This document shows, piece after piece, positions 43,987-52,855 of a DNA stretch of 64,000 bases. The DNA comes from an uncultured Lachnospiraceae bacterium. Lineage in GTDB: Bacteria > Bacillota > Clostridia > Lachnospirales > Lachnospiraceae. The translations under genes were made by a program, and so were the position numbers. A model generated the notes under the pieces. The model did not search any database. It was not told the origin of the DNA and worked only from the letters and a program-made list of their open reading frames with translations. The stretch spans positions 1-64,000 of the forward strand of contig CAPQSW010000001.1 in assembly GCA_948688495.1 (NCBI GenBank), in the 5' to 3' direction. Every line of letters begins with the position of its first letter. Position 1 is the first letter of the stretch.

Positions 43987-44331
43987 TTATTTATATTTAT
44001 TGATGACATCAATAATCTGAGCCTGTACCGGAAGAATATCAACCAGAATCTTCCTTGCCTCCTCTGGATTCCCCTGGCGCAGCAAATCCACAATGTCCGT
44101 ATAAGCCTTATACAGCGGCGTCAGCGATAAATTCCCGGTTGCCCCCTTGATGGCATGTGCATTTTCAATGACTCCCTGATAGTCATTGGCATCAAAATCC
44201 GGGTCTACTGGTGTCTTCTCCAGCATAGCCTGCATAGAGCCCAGCATTTTCTTGTAAAATGCCTCATTATTTGCCAGACGTTTTAATCCTTCATCAACAT
44301 CAACACCTAAATTCCTTAATTCTTCTAACAT
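43987..44331 (-). CDS. orphan histidine phosphotransfer (Hpt) domain protein
   Basis: 114 residues: essentially one Hpt four-helix bundle, with the phosphorylatable H59 in ENAHAIKGATGNLSLTPLYK. AAAGG lies upstream of MLEELRNLGV. No histidine kinase or response regulator is adjacent; the neighbours are asnB (77 bases downstream) and a PAP2-type gene. It probably relays phosphate for a distant phosphorelay. Confidence 0.88.
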   Translation of the reverse strand: MLEELRNLGVDVDEGLKRLANNEAFYKKMLGSMQAMLEKTPVDPDFDANDYQGVIENAHAIKGATGNLSLTPLYKAYTDIVDLLRQGNPEEARKILVDILPVQAQIIDVINKYK

Positions 44332-44402
44332 ACTTTCTATCCTTTCTGTTTACTTCTTTGACCTCGGCACGAAATGTCCGGTTTTACCTCTTTGGTCAAT
44401 TT

Positions 44403-45095
44403 TTAGCCCTCTCTGTATCTGCGCTTCCTGCTATACTCTCCTTCATACACATGCTCTCTGCCAAACTGCCAGCTTCTTGCATATACCAGCGTATACATTA
44501 CCAGCGCCATCACACATCCGGTAACCACGTCAAACACAGAATGCTGCTTCAAAAACATTGTAGAGGCAATAATTAAAAGCATCATTATGAAAGAACCTCT
44601 CCTAACCCACTTTCTCTCCTTCAGCTTCTCACTGTGCATAACTGCCAGATGTATACCAATGGAATTATACACATGGATACTTGGAAATAGATTCGTAGGA
44701 GTGTCAATCATATACAGACCTTTGACCATCGAAATAAATATATTATCTCTCTCAAATACCCTTGGACGAAGGTAATGCCCATTCGGGTATATGGTTGATA
44801 TAACAAGGAACACCGTCATGCCCACAAACAAAAATATACAAAGCTTATAGTAATCCTGCACATCCTTGAAAAAGAACCAGGCAATCGCAATCGCCACATA
44901 CCCAAACCACAAAAGATAGGGAACAATAAATATTTCCACAAAAGGAATATAATCGTCCACTGCGGTATGTACGATATGGAAACGTCTGGTCACTGTGCGC
45001 TCCACATAAATAAACCACATCTGATAGATAATCAGATAGGATAATATCCATCCATGCCGGTAACGATAGAAAAGTTCTTTTACTTTTTCGCTCAT
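44403..45095 (-). CDS. PAP2-superfamily membrane phosphatase-like protein
   Basis: About 230 residues with five or six transmembrane helices (YLIIYQMWFIYVE, IFIVPYLLWFGYVAIAIAW, LCIFLFVGMTVFLVI, GSFIMMLLIIASTMF, TGCVMALVMYTLVYA). The PAP2 motifs appear as NLFPSIHVYNSI and KQHSVFDVVTG, giving the two active-site histidines. Related enzymes act on lipid phosphates such as undecaprenyl or phosphatidic lipids. The start MSEKVKEL follows AAGGTGG. Confidence 0.82.
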   Translation of the reverse strand: MSEKVKELFYRYRHGWILSYLIIYQMWFIYVERTVTRRFHIVHTAVDDYIPFVEIFIVPYLLWFGYVAIAIAWFFFKDVQDYYKLCIFLFVGMTVFLVISTIYPNGHYLRPRVFERDNIFISMVKGLYMIDTPTNLFPSIHVYNSIGIHLAVMHSEKLKERKWVRRGSFIMMLLIIASTMFLKQHSVFDVVTGCVMALVMYTLVYARSWQFGREHVYEGEYSRKRRYREG

Positions 45096-45264
45096 ATGAA
45101 CCACCTTTTACTCTTGTTGACGCTAAGTTTTGTGTTTTGTCTAATACCTTTACACAAAATCTTGGCTTATAGTTTTCCACACATTATCAGATTGCATTAT
45201 AGCACAAGAATCTTTCCGTTACAATGGAAATAATGTGAATTAAGATTTTTTTAAGAACTTCTCG

Positions 45265-45293
45265 TTGATATTCCTCAAAGTTTTTTTTATAAT
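45265..45293 (+). promoter_or_regulatory. predicted sigma-A promoter of the sigma/anti-sigma pair
   Basis: TTGATA (45265-45270), 17 bases, TATAAT (45288-45293), about 90 bases before the sigma-factor start. Confidence 0.65.
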
Positions 45294-45385
45294 TTGTCAC
45301 AAAACAGACTTTTCAATGGTTATTATTAGTGAAAGCACAATACGTACGGTTGCTGCTTTACAATTTTGGAAAGGAGTTGAATACA

Positions 45386-45919
45386 ATGCATGATGGACGG
45401 TCTTTAGTTAAGTTCATTGAAAAATGTTACAAACTGTATGAACAGAAAATGTATCAAATTGCATACAGTATACTCCGCGATACCGGGCTGGCTGAGGATG
45501 CGGTACATGAAGCTTTCCTAAAGCTGATGAAAGGCGGAATATATTTTGAAGATGTGAAATCAGACGACTGCAAACGCTATCTGATCACTGTTATCAAACA
45601 TTCTTCCATCACTACCTACAAGAAAAAACAAAGAGAGCAGGAAATTATGTATCTTTCCGACAAAGATGATCTCCTTGAGGAACAGGTATTTCCGGGCAAA
45701 CCACAGGATGACGATTCCCTTGAGGATCTGATTTCCAGCCTGCCGCCTAAATATTATGCTGTTGTCAGATGCCTGGCAGTCAAAAATTTATCCTACAAGG
45801 AAACCGCCAGGGAATTAGGCATCACGGAACCAAATGTAAGAAAACGTTTTGAACGGGCAAAAATTATGCTGAAAACAATTATAGAAGGAGGAACACAGTA
45901 TGAATCCAAAATCTCTTAA
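45386..45919 (+). CDS. ECF-type RNA polymerase sigma factor
   Basis: 177 residues from MHDGRSLVKFIEKCYKLYEQ, with GGAAAGGAG before the ATG. Region 2 covers ~15-85 (MYQIAYSILRDTGLAEDAVH, then RYLITVIKHSSI) and region 4 is a helix-turn-helix (LSYKETARELGITEPNVRKR, about 137-156). There is no region 3, as in group 4 sigma factors. Its stop lies 20 bases inside the next gene, typical of a sigma factor translated with its anti-sigma factor. Confidence 0.92.
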   Translation: MHDGRSLVKFIEKCYKLYEQKMYQIAYSILRDTGLAEDAVHEAFLKLMKGGIYFEDVKSDDCKRYLITVIKHSSITTYKKKQREQEIMYLSDKDDLLEEQVFPGKPQDDDSLEDLISSLPPKYYAVVRCLAVKNLSYKETARELGITEPNVRKRFERAKIMLKTIIEGGTQYESKIS

Positions 45920-47051
45920 TATTTCCATTGAAACTTTTGATAAACTGAATGAAGAACACAAGTTTTCTGACGAATACAAGGCAAAGAAACGCGCAGCGTT
46001 AAAAGAATACAAAAAGAGCACCCTTCCCTTTCACGGCATGCATTTTGCCAGAATTGCCGTTGCTGCATGCCTCATCCTTGTCGTAACCCCTATCGCTGCC
46101 AACGCCGCTACAGGCGGAGAATTTTGGAACCGTATATGGGGAAACTTTGGCAAGGGCAATGTTGCCTCCCATGATGAGGTCGTCTTTGAGGCAGAAAAAG
46201 GGACTTCCTATACCGTAACCTATCCACAGCGCGATTATGAGGCAGTTGACCCGCAAAAAGCAGAGGAATTGATCGGTGATAACGTTTCCTTTGAACCAAT
46301 TGTAAAACAGTTTGGTGATACGACTTTGACAATCCTTTCTTCTGTCACAGACGGCAATGCGGCAGTTGTGGAATTTACTTTAGAAAGGGAAGGCGGCGTG
46401 AACGCCCTCAATTACAGCCAGCTCAATAATGAGGCCAAAGGCGCGGATTTCTCGGACGATGCTGATTTCTATTTTGGCTTTAAAGAATGCAGCGGAAGCA
46501 TTTTTGTTGACCTGGAAAAATCAACCAGCGACAAATTATACTGCTATTATTACATGACCATGACATGGGGCGACGGAAGCGGCAGCCTCACACTGGAGAC
46601 AGAAAAATATCCCTGCACCCGTAAGGAACTGTCTGCTAATGAAGGCAACGCACAAGAAGATTTATCAAACGAAATTGTCGCTGAAAGTATTTCCATCCCA
46701 CTCAAACAACAAGTGGAAACTATAGAATACACAAACCCGGAGAATGGATGCGCTGCAGTCTCACCGCTGTCACTAAAGATTGACATGACGACCGGGCTTG
46801 GATTGACTGAGGAAAAAGCCTATGACCCCTACAGTGTATATTACACGGCAATTAACTACAAAGACGGTACAAACTATGTAATAACGGATCAGGCGCGTGA
46901 TGGCCTACACTCCTGCGAAACAGAAATTGATAATTCAAGCTATGTCTGCGGCGGTCTGGATAACAGCCTTACCTTTGTATTCAACCGCCTGGTAGATACC
47001 GCTGAGATTGATTCCATTACCGTAAATGAGACAACTTATACCCTGAAATAA
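45900..47051 (+). CDS. membrane-anchored putative anti-sigma factor
   Basis: 383 residues: a ~45-residue cytoplasmic head (MNPKSLNISIETFDKLNEEH) that could hold the sigma factor, one transmembrane helix (about 47-70), and a long extracellular part with beta-rich sequence similar in layout to DUF4179 proteins. GAAGGAGG lies before the ATG inside the sigma gene, and the 20-base overlap implies coupling. The identification as anti-sigma is by position and topology; no zinc (ZAS) motif is present. Confidence 0.75.
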   Translation: MNPKSLNISIETFDKLNEEHKFSDEYKAKKRAALKEYKKSTLPFHGMHFARIAVAACLILVVTPIAANAATGGEFWNRIWGNFGKGNVASHDEVVFEAEKGTSYTVTYPQRDYEAVDPQKAEELIGDNVSFEPIVKQFGDTTLTILSSVTDGNAAVVEFTLEREGGVNALNYSQLNNEAKGADFSDDADFYFGFKECSGSIFVDLEKSTSDKLYCYYYMTMTWGDGSGSLTLETEKYPCTRKELSANEGNAQEDLSNEIVAESISIPLKQQVETIEYTNPENGCAAVSPLSLKIDMTTGLGLTEEKAYDPYSVYYTAINYKDGTNYVITDQARDGLHSCETEIDNSSYVCGGLDNSLTFVFNRLVDTAEIDSITVNETTYTLK

Positions 47052-47058
47052 TCAAAGC

Positions 47059-47099
47059 GAGTCCGCAGTCCATACACTTTTCATATGGGCCGCGGACTC
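47059..47099. terminator. bidirectional terminator after the anti-sigma gene
   Basis: GAGTCCGC pairs with GCGGACTC, with further pairing inside, between the convergent anti-sigma and LRR genes. Confidence 0.65.
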
Positions 47100-47133
47100 T
47101 GATATTTCGCATTCATATTTAAAATAAACTGTT

Positions 47134-49338
47134 TCATCCAAAATACCCCACTGCTCTGCTCTGCTTTACCTTACTCCATTCACCATACAGTGTTTCTTTG
47201 CCAGATTTCTTATAACTGCGCACCCTCACATAATATTTCTTGCCTGTTTTCAGCTTTGTGAAAGTATAAGAAGTCCTTGACACATTTTTTGATTTCACAT
47301 CCTTCTTGAAATTCTTGGCAGCGCTTATCTGCACCTGATACCCCGATGCCATCTTATCTTTTGCCCATTTTACCGTTAACTTCTTACCATTTGATGCTTT
47401 TACCGATTTTACAGTCTGCTTTTTCGGGCTTACTTTGACGGTTACCTTCACAGACTTAGTTCCAGCCTTAACGGTTATGGCTGCAACTCCAGTCCCCTTG
47501 ATTGTTACCTTTCCAGTATTCTTATCAACGGAAACAATCTTCGGTTTTGCGCTTGTAAACGTCAGCCTACTCTTAGACATCGCATTGATTTTAAAAGGTT
47601 TTGCGCCATATGCGACTTTATACAATGTCTTCTTACAGGTAATGGATGAATCCTGCCCTGTCTTAGTAATTGTAAAGTTTACAGTCTTACTGCCTGTATA
47701 ATTACCTTTGCCAGTTACAGTCACCTTCGCTGTTCCTACGTTGATATTATCACTATACTCAACAGTGTAATCTATACCTTCTGTCAGTAATGTATCTACA
47801 TCCATCACTGCTACTGACGGTGTCTGGGGTTTCCCGTTATAGACGATAAATGTCGGACTGATTGTAACCTGACAAAGAGAAATTGGGAGTTTGAACTCAG
47901 GCATCTCCTCTATTGAAAATTGAATATTCTTTTCATTTGCATAATTCTGAGCATATGAACTTTTCTTACCATAGATTGTTAGGTTATCACAGCCGCAAAA
48001 TGCATCATCCTCTATCCTTACAACTTCTTCTGGAATGACAATACCTCTCAGACTGCTGCAGCCGGAAAATGTTTCCCTCTCTATGCTTGTTATCCCCTCC
48101 GGAATAACAATGCTTCTTAAACTACTACACAGTAAAAATGCTTGACATCCGATATTTATCACCCCTTTGGGAATACTGATATTTCTCAGACTGCTACAAT
48201 CAGAAAACGCTGCATTGCCTATGCTTTCCACCCCTTCTGGAATGTTCACATTTGTCAATTTGCTATTAGAAAATGCAGATTCCCCGATAGTTTTCATTCC
48301 TTTTGGAATGCTTACATTTTCCAGTCTACTGCAAAAAAATGCACTTTCTCCGATGCTCGTCACTCCCTCCGGAATTGTTACATTGGTCAGTTCGCTATAA
48401 GAAAATGCATTTTCCCCGATACTCGTTATTCCCTCCGGAATCACTAGGTTTCCTGATTTTTTGCTAGGACAGCAAAGTAATATTGCCTTACACCTATCAT
48501 ATAATATATCATCTTCTGACAGATAATTAGCGTTGCCAGGGTTTACCACCAATTTTTCCAATCCTCTACAATCAACAAATACTTCCTTGCCAATATTCGT
48601 AACTCCTGCCGGGATTATAATACTTGTGATGTTAGCACAACTACAAAATGCACCATCCTCTATCCTTTTTACTCCCTCTGGGACATCTATACTCCCTGAT
48701 TTCCCATTAACACAACAAAGCAATATTTCTTTACTTTTATCATATAATATGCCATCCTCGGATAAGTAATTGGAATTATTAGAATCCACTTCCAGATTTG
48801 TTAAACTAAAACAATATTGGAACGCTCCAGTTCCGATACTTTCCACTCCCTTTGGAATACTAATATCTGTCAGGCTAGTGCACCAAGAAAATGCATATTT
48901 CCCGATACTTTTCAGTCCATCTGGAATGCTGATGTTTGTCAATTTTTGACAATCATAAAATGCCCTATTTCCTATATTTTCCATCTTCTCCGGAAGTATT
49001 ATTCTCATCAGATTTCTGCACATCGAAAATGCATCACTCCCAATATTCTCCAACCCCCTCGGAAGTGTTATTCCTGTTATGCTTTCGCACCAAGAAAATG
49101 CCTGCTCCCCCAATTCTGTCACTTTCTTTCCATCAATTTCCGATGGAATTGTGACATCTCCGCCACCCCCAGTATACTTTGTAATTGTCACACTGTTTCC
49201 ATCTTCATTCACTTCATATTCATAATCCCCTTCTGTCAAAGATTCTGCCGCCCTTACCTCTATGCCATACATCGGCAGTCCTGCAAACACCATCACCATT
49301 GCCAGCACTACTGCCAGCATTCTCTTTGTCCTTCCCAT
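47134..49338 (-). CDS. secreted BspA-type leucine-rich repeat protein
   Basis: 734 residues. A signal peptide ends around VRAAES. Residues ~65-465 hold LRR_5 repeats of about 23 residues with the pattern (I/V)xxIGxxAFxxCxxLxxIxIPxGV. Two short inserts (YLSEDGILYDKSKEILLCC; YLSEDDILYDRCKAILLCC) split the array. The C-terminus carries an MBG/Ig-like segment (GIDYTVEYSDNINVGTAKVT), a Big_2-like segment (PKIVSVDKNTGKVTIKGTG) and an FN3-like module. No LPXTG or SLH anchor is seen. Such proteins usually mediate surface or host attachment. Confidence 0.88.
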   Translation of the reverse strand: MGRTKRMLAVVLAMVMVFAGLPMYGIEVRAAESLTEGDYEYEVNEDGNSVTITKYTGGGGDVTIPSEIDGKKVTELGEQAFSWCESITGITLPRGLENIGSDAFSMCRNLMRIILPEKMENIGNRAFYDCQKLTNISIPDGLKSIGKYAFSWCTSLTDISIPKGVESIGTGAFQYCFSLTNLEVDSNNSNYLSEDGILYDKSKEILLCCVNGKSGSIDVPEGVKRIEDGAFCSCANITSIIIPAGVTNIGKEVFVDCRGLEKLVVNPGNANYLSEDDILYDRCKAILLCCPSKKSGNLVIPEGITSIGENAFSYSELTNVTIPEGVTSIGESAFFCSRLENVSIPKGMKTIGESAFSNSKLTNVNIPEGVESIGNAAFSDCSSLRNISIPKGVINIGCQAFLLCSSLRSIVIPEGITSIERETFSGCSSLRGIVIPEEVVRIEDDAFCGCDNLTIYGKKSSYAQNYANEKNIQFSIEEMPEFKLPISLCQVTISPTFIVYNGKPQTPSVAVMDVDTLLTEGIDYTVEYSDNINVGTAKVTVTGKGNYTGSKTVNFTITKTGQDSSITCKKTLYKVAYGAKPFKINAMSKSRLTFTSAKPKIVSVDKNTGKVTIKGTGVAAITVKAGTKSVKVTVKVSPKKQTVKSVKASNGKKLTVKWAKDKMASGYQVQISAAKNFKKDVKSKNVSRTSYTFTKLKTGKKYYVRVRSYKKSGKETLYGEWSKVKQSRAVGYFG

Positions 49339-49508
49339 CCCATTTCCTCCGGTTTCCTTTGAAATTTATCTTATGCCCCAGAAAATCAAAGTAAAAGAGC
49401 AAACTTATTCCTTGCTATGAACTTATTATGCTGGTGAAGTGTCTAAGCTCTACAAAAAACAGGCAAGAAATTGTGCCATTTCACCAAAAATGTTTAAAAT
49501 CAAGGCTT

Positions 49509-50585
49509 TCAGGGCTTATCTTCGAAGCTGCTTAGCTTCGCCGCCTGGTCGGCTGCAATACATGCGTCTACAATCTCCTGAATATCACCGTCCATCACCT
49601 TATCCAGCTTATACAACGTCAGGTTGATGCGGTGGTCCGTGACACGCCCCTGCGGGAAGTTATAGGTACGGATTTTCTCCGAACGGTCTCCCGTCCCTAT
49701 CTGGCTTCTTCTCGCCTCTGCCTCCGCATCATGCTGCTTCTGACACTCCATATCATAGAGCTTTGCGCGGAGCAGGGCAAACGCTTTCTCTTTGTTCTGC
49801 AACTGTGACTTCTCTGTCTGGCTGTAAATGACAATCCCTGTGGGGTAATGGGTCAGGCGGACTGCTGAGTCCGTGGTATTGACGCACTGACCGCCGTTCC
49901 CAGAGGCACGCATAACGTCAATCCGAATATCCTTCTCATCAATAACAACATCCACATCCTCCGCTTCCGGCATAACTGCAACCGTAATGGTGGAGGTATG
50001 GATACGCCCGCCAGACTCAGTCTCTGGCACACGCTGCACACGGTGCACACCAGATTCATATTTCATGACGGAATAAGCCCCCTGTCCCGTAATCATAAAC
50101 GTGACATTCTTCATGCCGCCAATACCGATTTCCTCACATTCCATCGTTTCCACCTTCCAGCGGTGGCTCTCCGCAAAATGTACATACATGCGATAGATTT
50201 CTGCTGCAAATAATGCTGCCTCATCCCCGCCTGCACCTGCACGTATTTCTACAATTACATTCTTGTCATCATTGGGGTCTTTCGGCAGAAGAAGTATCTT
50301 CAACCGTCCTTCCAGTTCTTCCACCTTACTTCTGGATTCATTCAATTCCTCCTTAGCAAGCTCACGCATTTCCTCGTCACTTTCCTCATCCAGCATGGCA
50401 AGGGAATCCTCAATATTCTGGTTGGCCTGCTTATATTCTTTATATGCCTCTACAATCGGTGCAAGATCGCTTTGTTCCTTCATTAACTTACGGAAACGGC
50501 TGGCATCATTCGCCACACCAGGTTCACTGAGCTGATTCATAATTTCTTCAAAACGCAGAAGAATATCTTCTAACTTATCAAACAT
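49509..50585 (-). CDS. prfA: peptide chain release factor 1
   Basis: Reads UAA and UAG and triggers release of the finished protein. 358 residues: GGQ at 231-233 in MRASGNGGQCVNTTDSAVRL (its glutamine is the target of PrmC), and the codon-reading region RVPETESGGRIHTSTITV. The next gene upstream is prmC... the two are 19 bases apart, the standard prfA-prmC pairing with prfA first on this strand. Confidence 0.97.
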   Translation of the reverse strand: MFDKLEDILLRFEEIMNQLSEPGVANDASRFRKLMKEQSDLAPIVEAYKEYKQANQNIEDSLAMLDEESDEEMRELAKEELNESRSKVEELEGRLKILLLPKDPNDDKNVIVEIRAGAGGDEAALFAAEIYRMYVHFAESHRWKVETMECEEIGIGGMKNVTFMITGQGAYSVMKYESGVHRVQRVPETESGGRIHTSTITVAVMPEAEDVDVVIDEKDIRIDVMRASGNGGQCVNTTDSAVRLTHYPTGIVIYSQTEKSQLQNKEKAFALLRAKLYDMECQKQHDAEAEARRSQIGTGDRSEKIRTYNFPQGRVTDHRINLTLYKLDKVMDGDIQEIVDACIAADQAAKLSSFEDKP

Positions 50586-50604
50586 ATCTGCCTTCCTCCT
50601 CTAT

Positions 50605-51441
50605 CTATTTCACTGACGGCAAATTCCCGCGGACGACCCTGTCATTTCCGGCAAGGTCTTTTATCACCCTCACATTCCGGTAACCGTTTTCCTCCATAAG
50701 AAATGCTACTCTGCCTCCCTGGTCATGACCGATTTCCAGGCAAAGATAGCCGTTGGATTTCAAAAACTGCCCGCCCTTTCCTACAATTTCCCGATAAAAA
50801 TCCAAACCATCCTCCCCGCCGTCCAGCGCTTCCACTGGTTCAAAACTTCTCACCTCCGGCATCAGTTCTGCAATGACGCCTGTGGGAATATAAGGCGGAT
50901 TGGCGATGATCATATCATACTTTCCTGTAATATTCTGAAATAAATCACTTCGTATCAATTGAACCTCTACCTGATTATTTCTCGCATTCTCTTTTGCAAT
51001 CAAAAGCGCCTGTTTGGAAACATCGCTGGCCGTTCCGATTACCTGTTTGTGCTTCAACAGACTGATAATTACACAGCCGGAACCTGTACAAAGGTCTAAA
51101 ACCTCCATACCTGGCTCTAATACCTTTGCGGCTTCCTCCACTAATGTCTCCGTGTCCTGACGCGGAATCAGCACATGGGAGTTCACCTTGAACTCCAGAC
51201 CCATAAATTCCTGACAGCCAGTAATATACTGCAATGGCACCCGCTCTGCCCGCTTCTTTAACAAAAGTTTATATTCCAGAAATTTCTCTTTTTCCATTTC
51301 TTCATTCTTATGCAGATAATACCAGCTTTTATCCATCTTGCAGGCATACTCCATAAGATACCATGCATCTAATTCGTATTCCGAAACATCTGCTTTCTGC
51401 AAAACCTCTTTTCCATACTCCAATGCACCTTCCAATGTCAT
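50605..51441 (-). CDS. prmC: release factor glutamine methyltransferase
   Basis: N5-methylates the GGQ glutamine of release factors. 278 residues: an N-terminal helical domain, the SAM site EVLDLCTGSGCVIISLLKHK and the catalytic NPPYIPTGV (the N-P-P-Y motif). The gene overlaps the DUF1385 gene by 4 bases (ATGA) and lies just before prfA on the minus strand. Confidence 0.96.
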   Translation of the reverse strand: MTLEGALEYGKEVLQKADVSEYELDAWYLMEYACKMDKSWYYLHKNEEMEKEKFLEYKLLLKKRAERVPLQYITGCQEFMGLEFKVNSHVLIPRQDTETLVEEAAKVLEPGMEVLDLCTGSGCVIISLLKHKQVIGTASDVSKQALLIAKENARNNQVEVQLIRSDLFQNITGKYDMIIANPPYIPTGVIAELMPEVRSFEPVEALDGGEDGLDFYREIVGKGGQFLKSNGYLCLEIGHDQGGRVAFLMEENGYRNVRVIKDLAGNDRVVRGNLPSVK

Positions 51442-52409
51442 GTTGTCTCCCTCTCTCTCACGGTATCTACATAACCTTTCCAGTCAAACACCGCTTCCAC
51501 AGAAGCAATCCCGACCTCAATCATTTCCTCGTCCGGCTCTCTGGTTGTCAGCTTCTGCAGCCATAACCCCGGTCTGCTAAGCGCATTGAAAATCGGATTG
51601 TCGCTCCTGCCTGCCAGACGGATAAATTCATAGGAAATCCCAGCAACCAGCGGAATAATTGCAATCCGAAGCACCAGCCTGAGAATCCTGGAATCTACAC
51701 GGATAAACATGGTTGCTATGATCGTAATGATTACCACAAAAAACAGGAAACTTGTCCCACAGCGTTTATGTTCCCTGGAACTGCGCTTTACATTGGGCAC
51801 TGTCAAGTCCAACCCATGCTCAATGCAATTGATACATTTATGTTCTGCGCCATGGTACATAAATACCCGCTTAATATCCTCCATTTGGGAGATTAGCAGA
51901 ATATATCCAAGGAATATGAAAAGACGCAGCACCCCTTCCACAAGAATCACAAGTGTCTCAGACTGAATATATCTCTGGAAAAACAGTGACACATAAAAAG
52001 GCAGAACCATAAAAATTGCCACTGCAAGCAACAGGGACAAAATAATCGTAAATCCCATTTCCGCCTTTTCTTTCTTTTCATTTCCCTGTACAGTCTCCCC
52101 TTTCTTGTCTTCTTCCTCAAAAAAAGAAGCAGAATATGTCAGGGTTGACAACCCCAATACCATAGAGTCCACGAAATTAATAATACCACGCACAAATATC
52201 AGATTCTTTAATGTCTCATTTTTGCATATTCCAGGATAATCTTTCTTCTCCACTACGATGTCATGATCCGGTTTACGCACGGCTACGGCGTATGTATCCT
52301 CATATTTCATCATCACGCCTTCCATAACGGCCTGACCGCCAATTCCAGAATAGGCCAACCTTCCCACTTCCTCTCCAAACAGCCCGCTGCACGCAGTTGC
52401 TTTAGTCAC
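51438..52409 (-). CDS. DUF1385 membrane protein (YqhQ-like)
   Basis: 323 residues. N-terminal YSGIGGQAVMEGVMMKYEDT is the family signature; then MVLGLSTLTYSASFFEEEDKK and several transmembrane helices (FTIILSLLLAVAIFMVLPFY, GVLRLFIFLGYILLIS, FLFFVVIITIIATMFI, IAIIPLVAGISYEFI). A conserved YHGAEHKCINCIEHG lies between helices 3 and 4. The function is unknown; its place before prmC-prfA is conserved in many Clostridia. Confidence 0.9.
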   Translation of the reverse strand: MTKATACSGLFGEEVGRLAYSGIGGQAVMEGVMMKYEDTYAVAVRKPDHDIVVEKKDYPGICKNETLKNLIFVRGIINFVDSMVLGLSTLTYSASFFEEEDKKGETVQGNEKKEKAEMGFTIILSLLLAVAIFMVLPFYVSLFFQRYIQSETLVILVEGVLRLFIFLGYILLISQMEDIKRVFMYHGAEHKCINCIEHGLDLTVPNVKRSSREHKRCGTSFLFFVVIITIIATMFIRVDSRILRLVLRIAIIPLVAGISYEFIRLAGRSDNPIFNALSRPGLWLQKLTTREPDEEMIEVGIASVEAVFDWKGYVDTVRERETT

Positions 52410-52433
52410 ATAAAAGTTTCCATACAGGAAAAG

Positions 52434-52463
52434 AGAGGATGTCCAACGAAAAAGACATCCTCT
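52434..52463. terminator. terminator after rpmE
   Basis: AGAGGATGTC and GACATCCTCT form a perfect 10-bp stem with a 10-base loop between rpmE and the DUF1385 gene; it is flanked by CTTTT on the minus strand. Confidence 0.7.
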
Positions 52464-52487
52464 TTTGGTTCAAATCGAACTCCAACA

Positions 52488-52694
52488 TTACTGATTGTTC
52501 ATGCCATACTTACGATTAAACTTATCAATACGTCCACGAGCCTGAGCTGCCTTCTGCTGTCCAGTATAGAATGGATGGCACTTAGAACAGATTTCAACGT
52601 GAATATCTTCTTTGGTAGATCCTGTCACAAACGTATTTCCACAGTTGCAAGTTACGGTTGCCTGATGATATACCGGATGGATTCCTTCTTTCAT
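52488..52694 (-). CDS. rpmE: 50S ribosomal protein L31, zinc-binding type
   Basis: 68 residues. CNCG and CSKC supply the four cysteines of the zinc-containing (C+) form. AGAGGTG precedes the start MKEGIHPVYHQATVTC. It has its own promoter and a 5' hairpin, and lies downstream of rho, an arrangement seen in other Firmicutes. Confidence 0.97.
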   Translation of the reverse strand: MKEGIHPVYHQATVTCNCGNTFVTGSTKEDIHVEICSKCHPFYTGQQKAAQARGRIDKFNRKYGMNNQ

Positions 52695-52720
52695 GTTTTC
52701 ACCTCTTTACACTCTATTTT

Positions 52721-52753
52721 ATACTTATGGCTGATGAAATCTGCCATAAGTAT
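52721..52753 (-). promoter_or_regulatory. hairpin in the rpmE leader
   Basis: ATACTTATGGC and GCCATAAGTAT form a perfect 11-bp stem with an 11-base loop, 27 bases before the rpmE start codon. It has no T-run, so it is unlikely to be a terminator. It may be an autoregulatory L31 leader. Confidence 0.45.
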
Positions 52754-52809
52754 CACGCCAGCTTTACAAATTCTCTTGTTTGTGCTATTACCTACGCAAC
52801 AGCGTTGTT

Positions 52810-52838
52810 ATTGTAACATATATTTCCTATAGAAGCAA
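52810..52838 (-). promoter_or_regulatory. predicted sigma-A promoter of rpmE
   Basis: TTGCTT (52833-52838), 17 bases, TACAAT (52810-52815) on the minus strand, leaving a leader of about 110 bases. Confidence 0.65.
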
Positions 52839-52855
52839 GCCTATTTTTAATTTTT

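Noticed and set aside
48142..48447. Repeated pattern on the plus strand suggesting a CRISPR-like array
   Set aside because: The ~69-bp periodicity is the codon-level trace of the LRR repeats on the minus strand; units differ in sequence and no cas gene is present.
49339..49508. Spacer between prfA and the LRR gene checked for small RNA or promoter
   Set aside because: Only a ribosome binding site for the LRR gene and AT-rich sequence are seen; no convincing promoter or hairpin.
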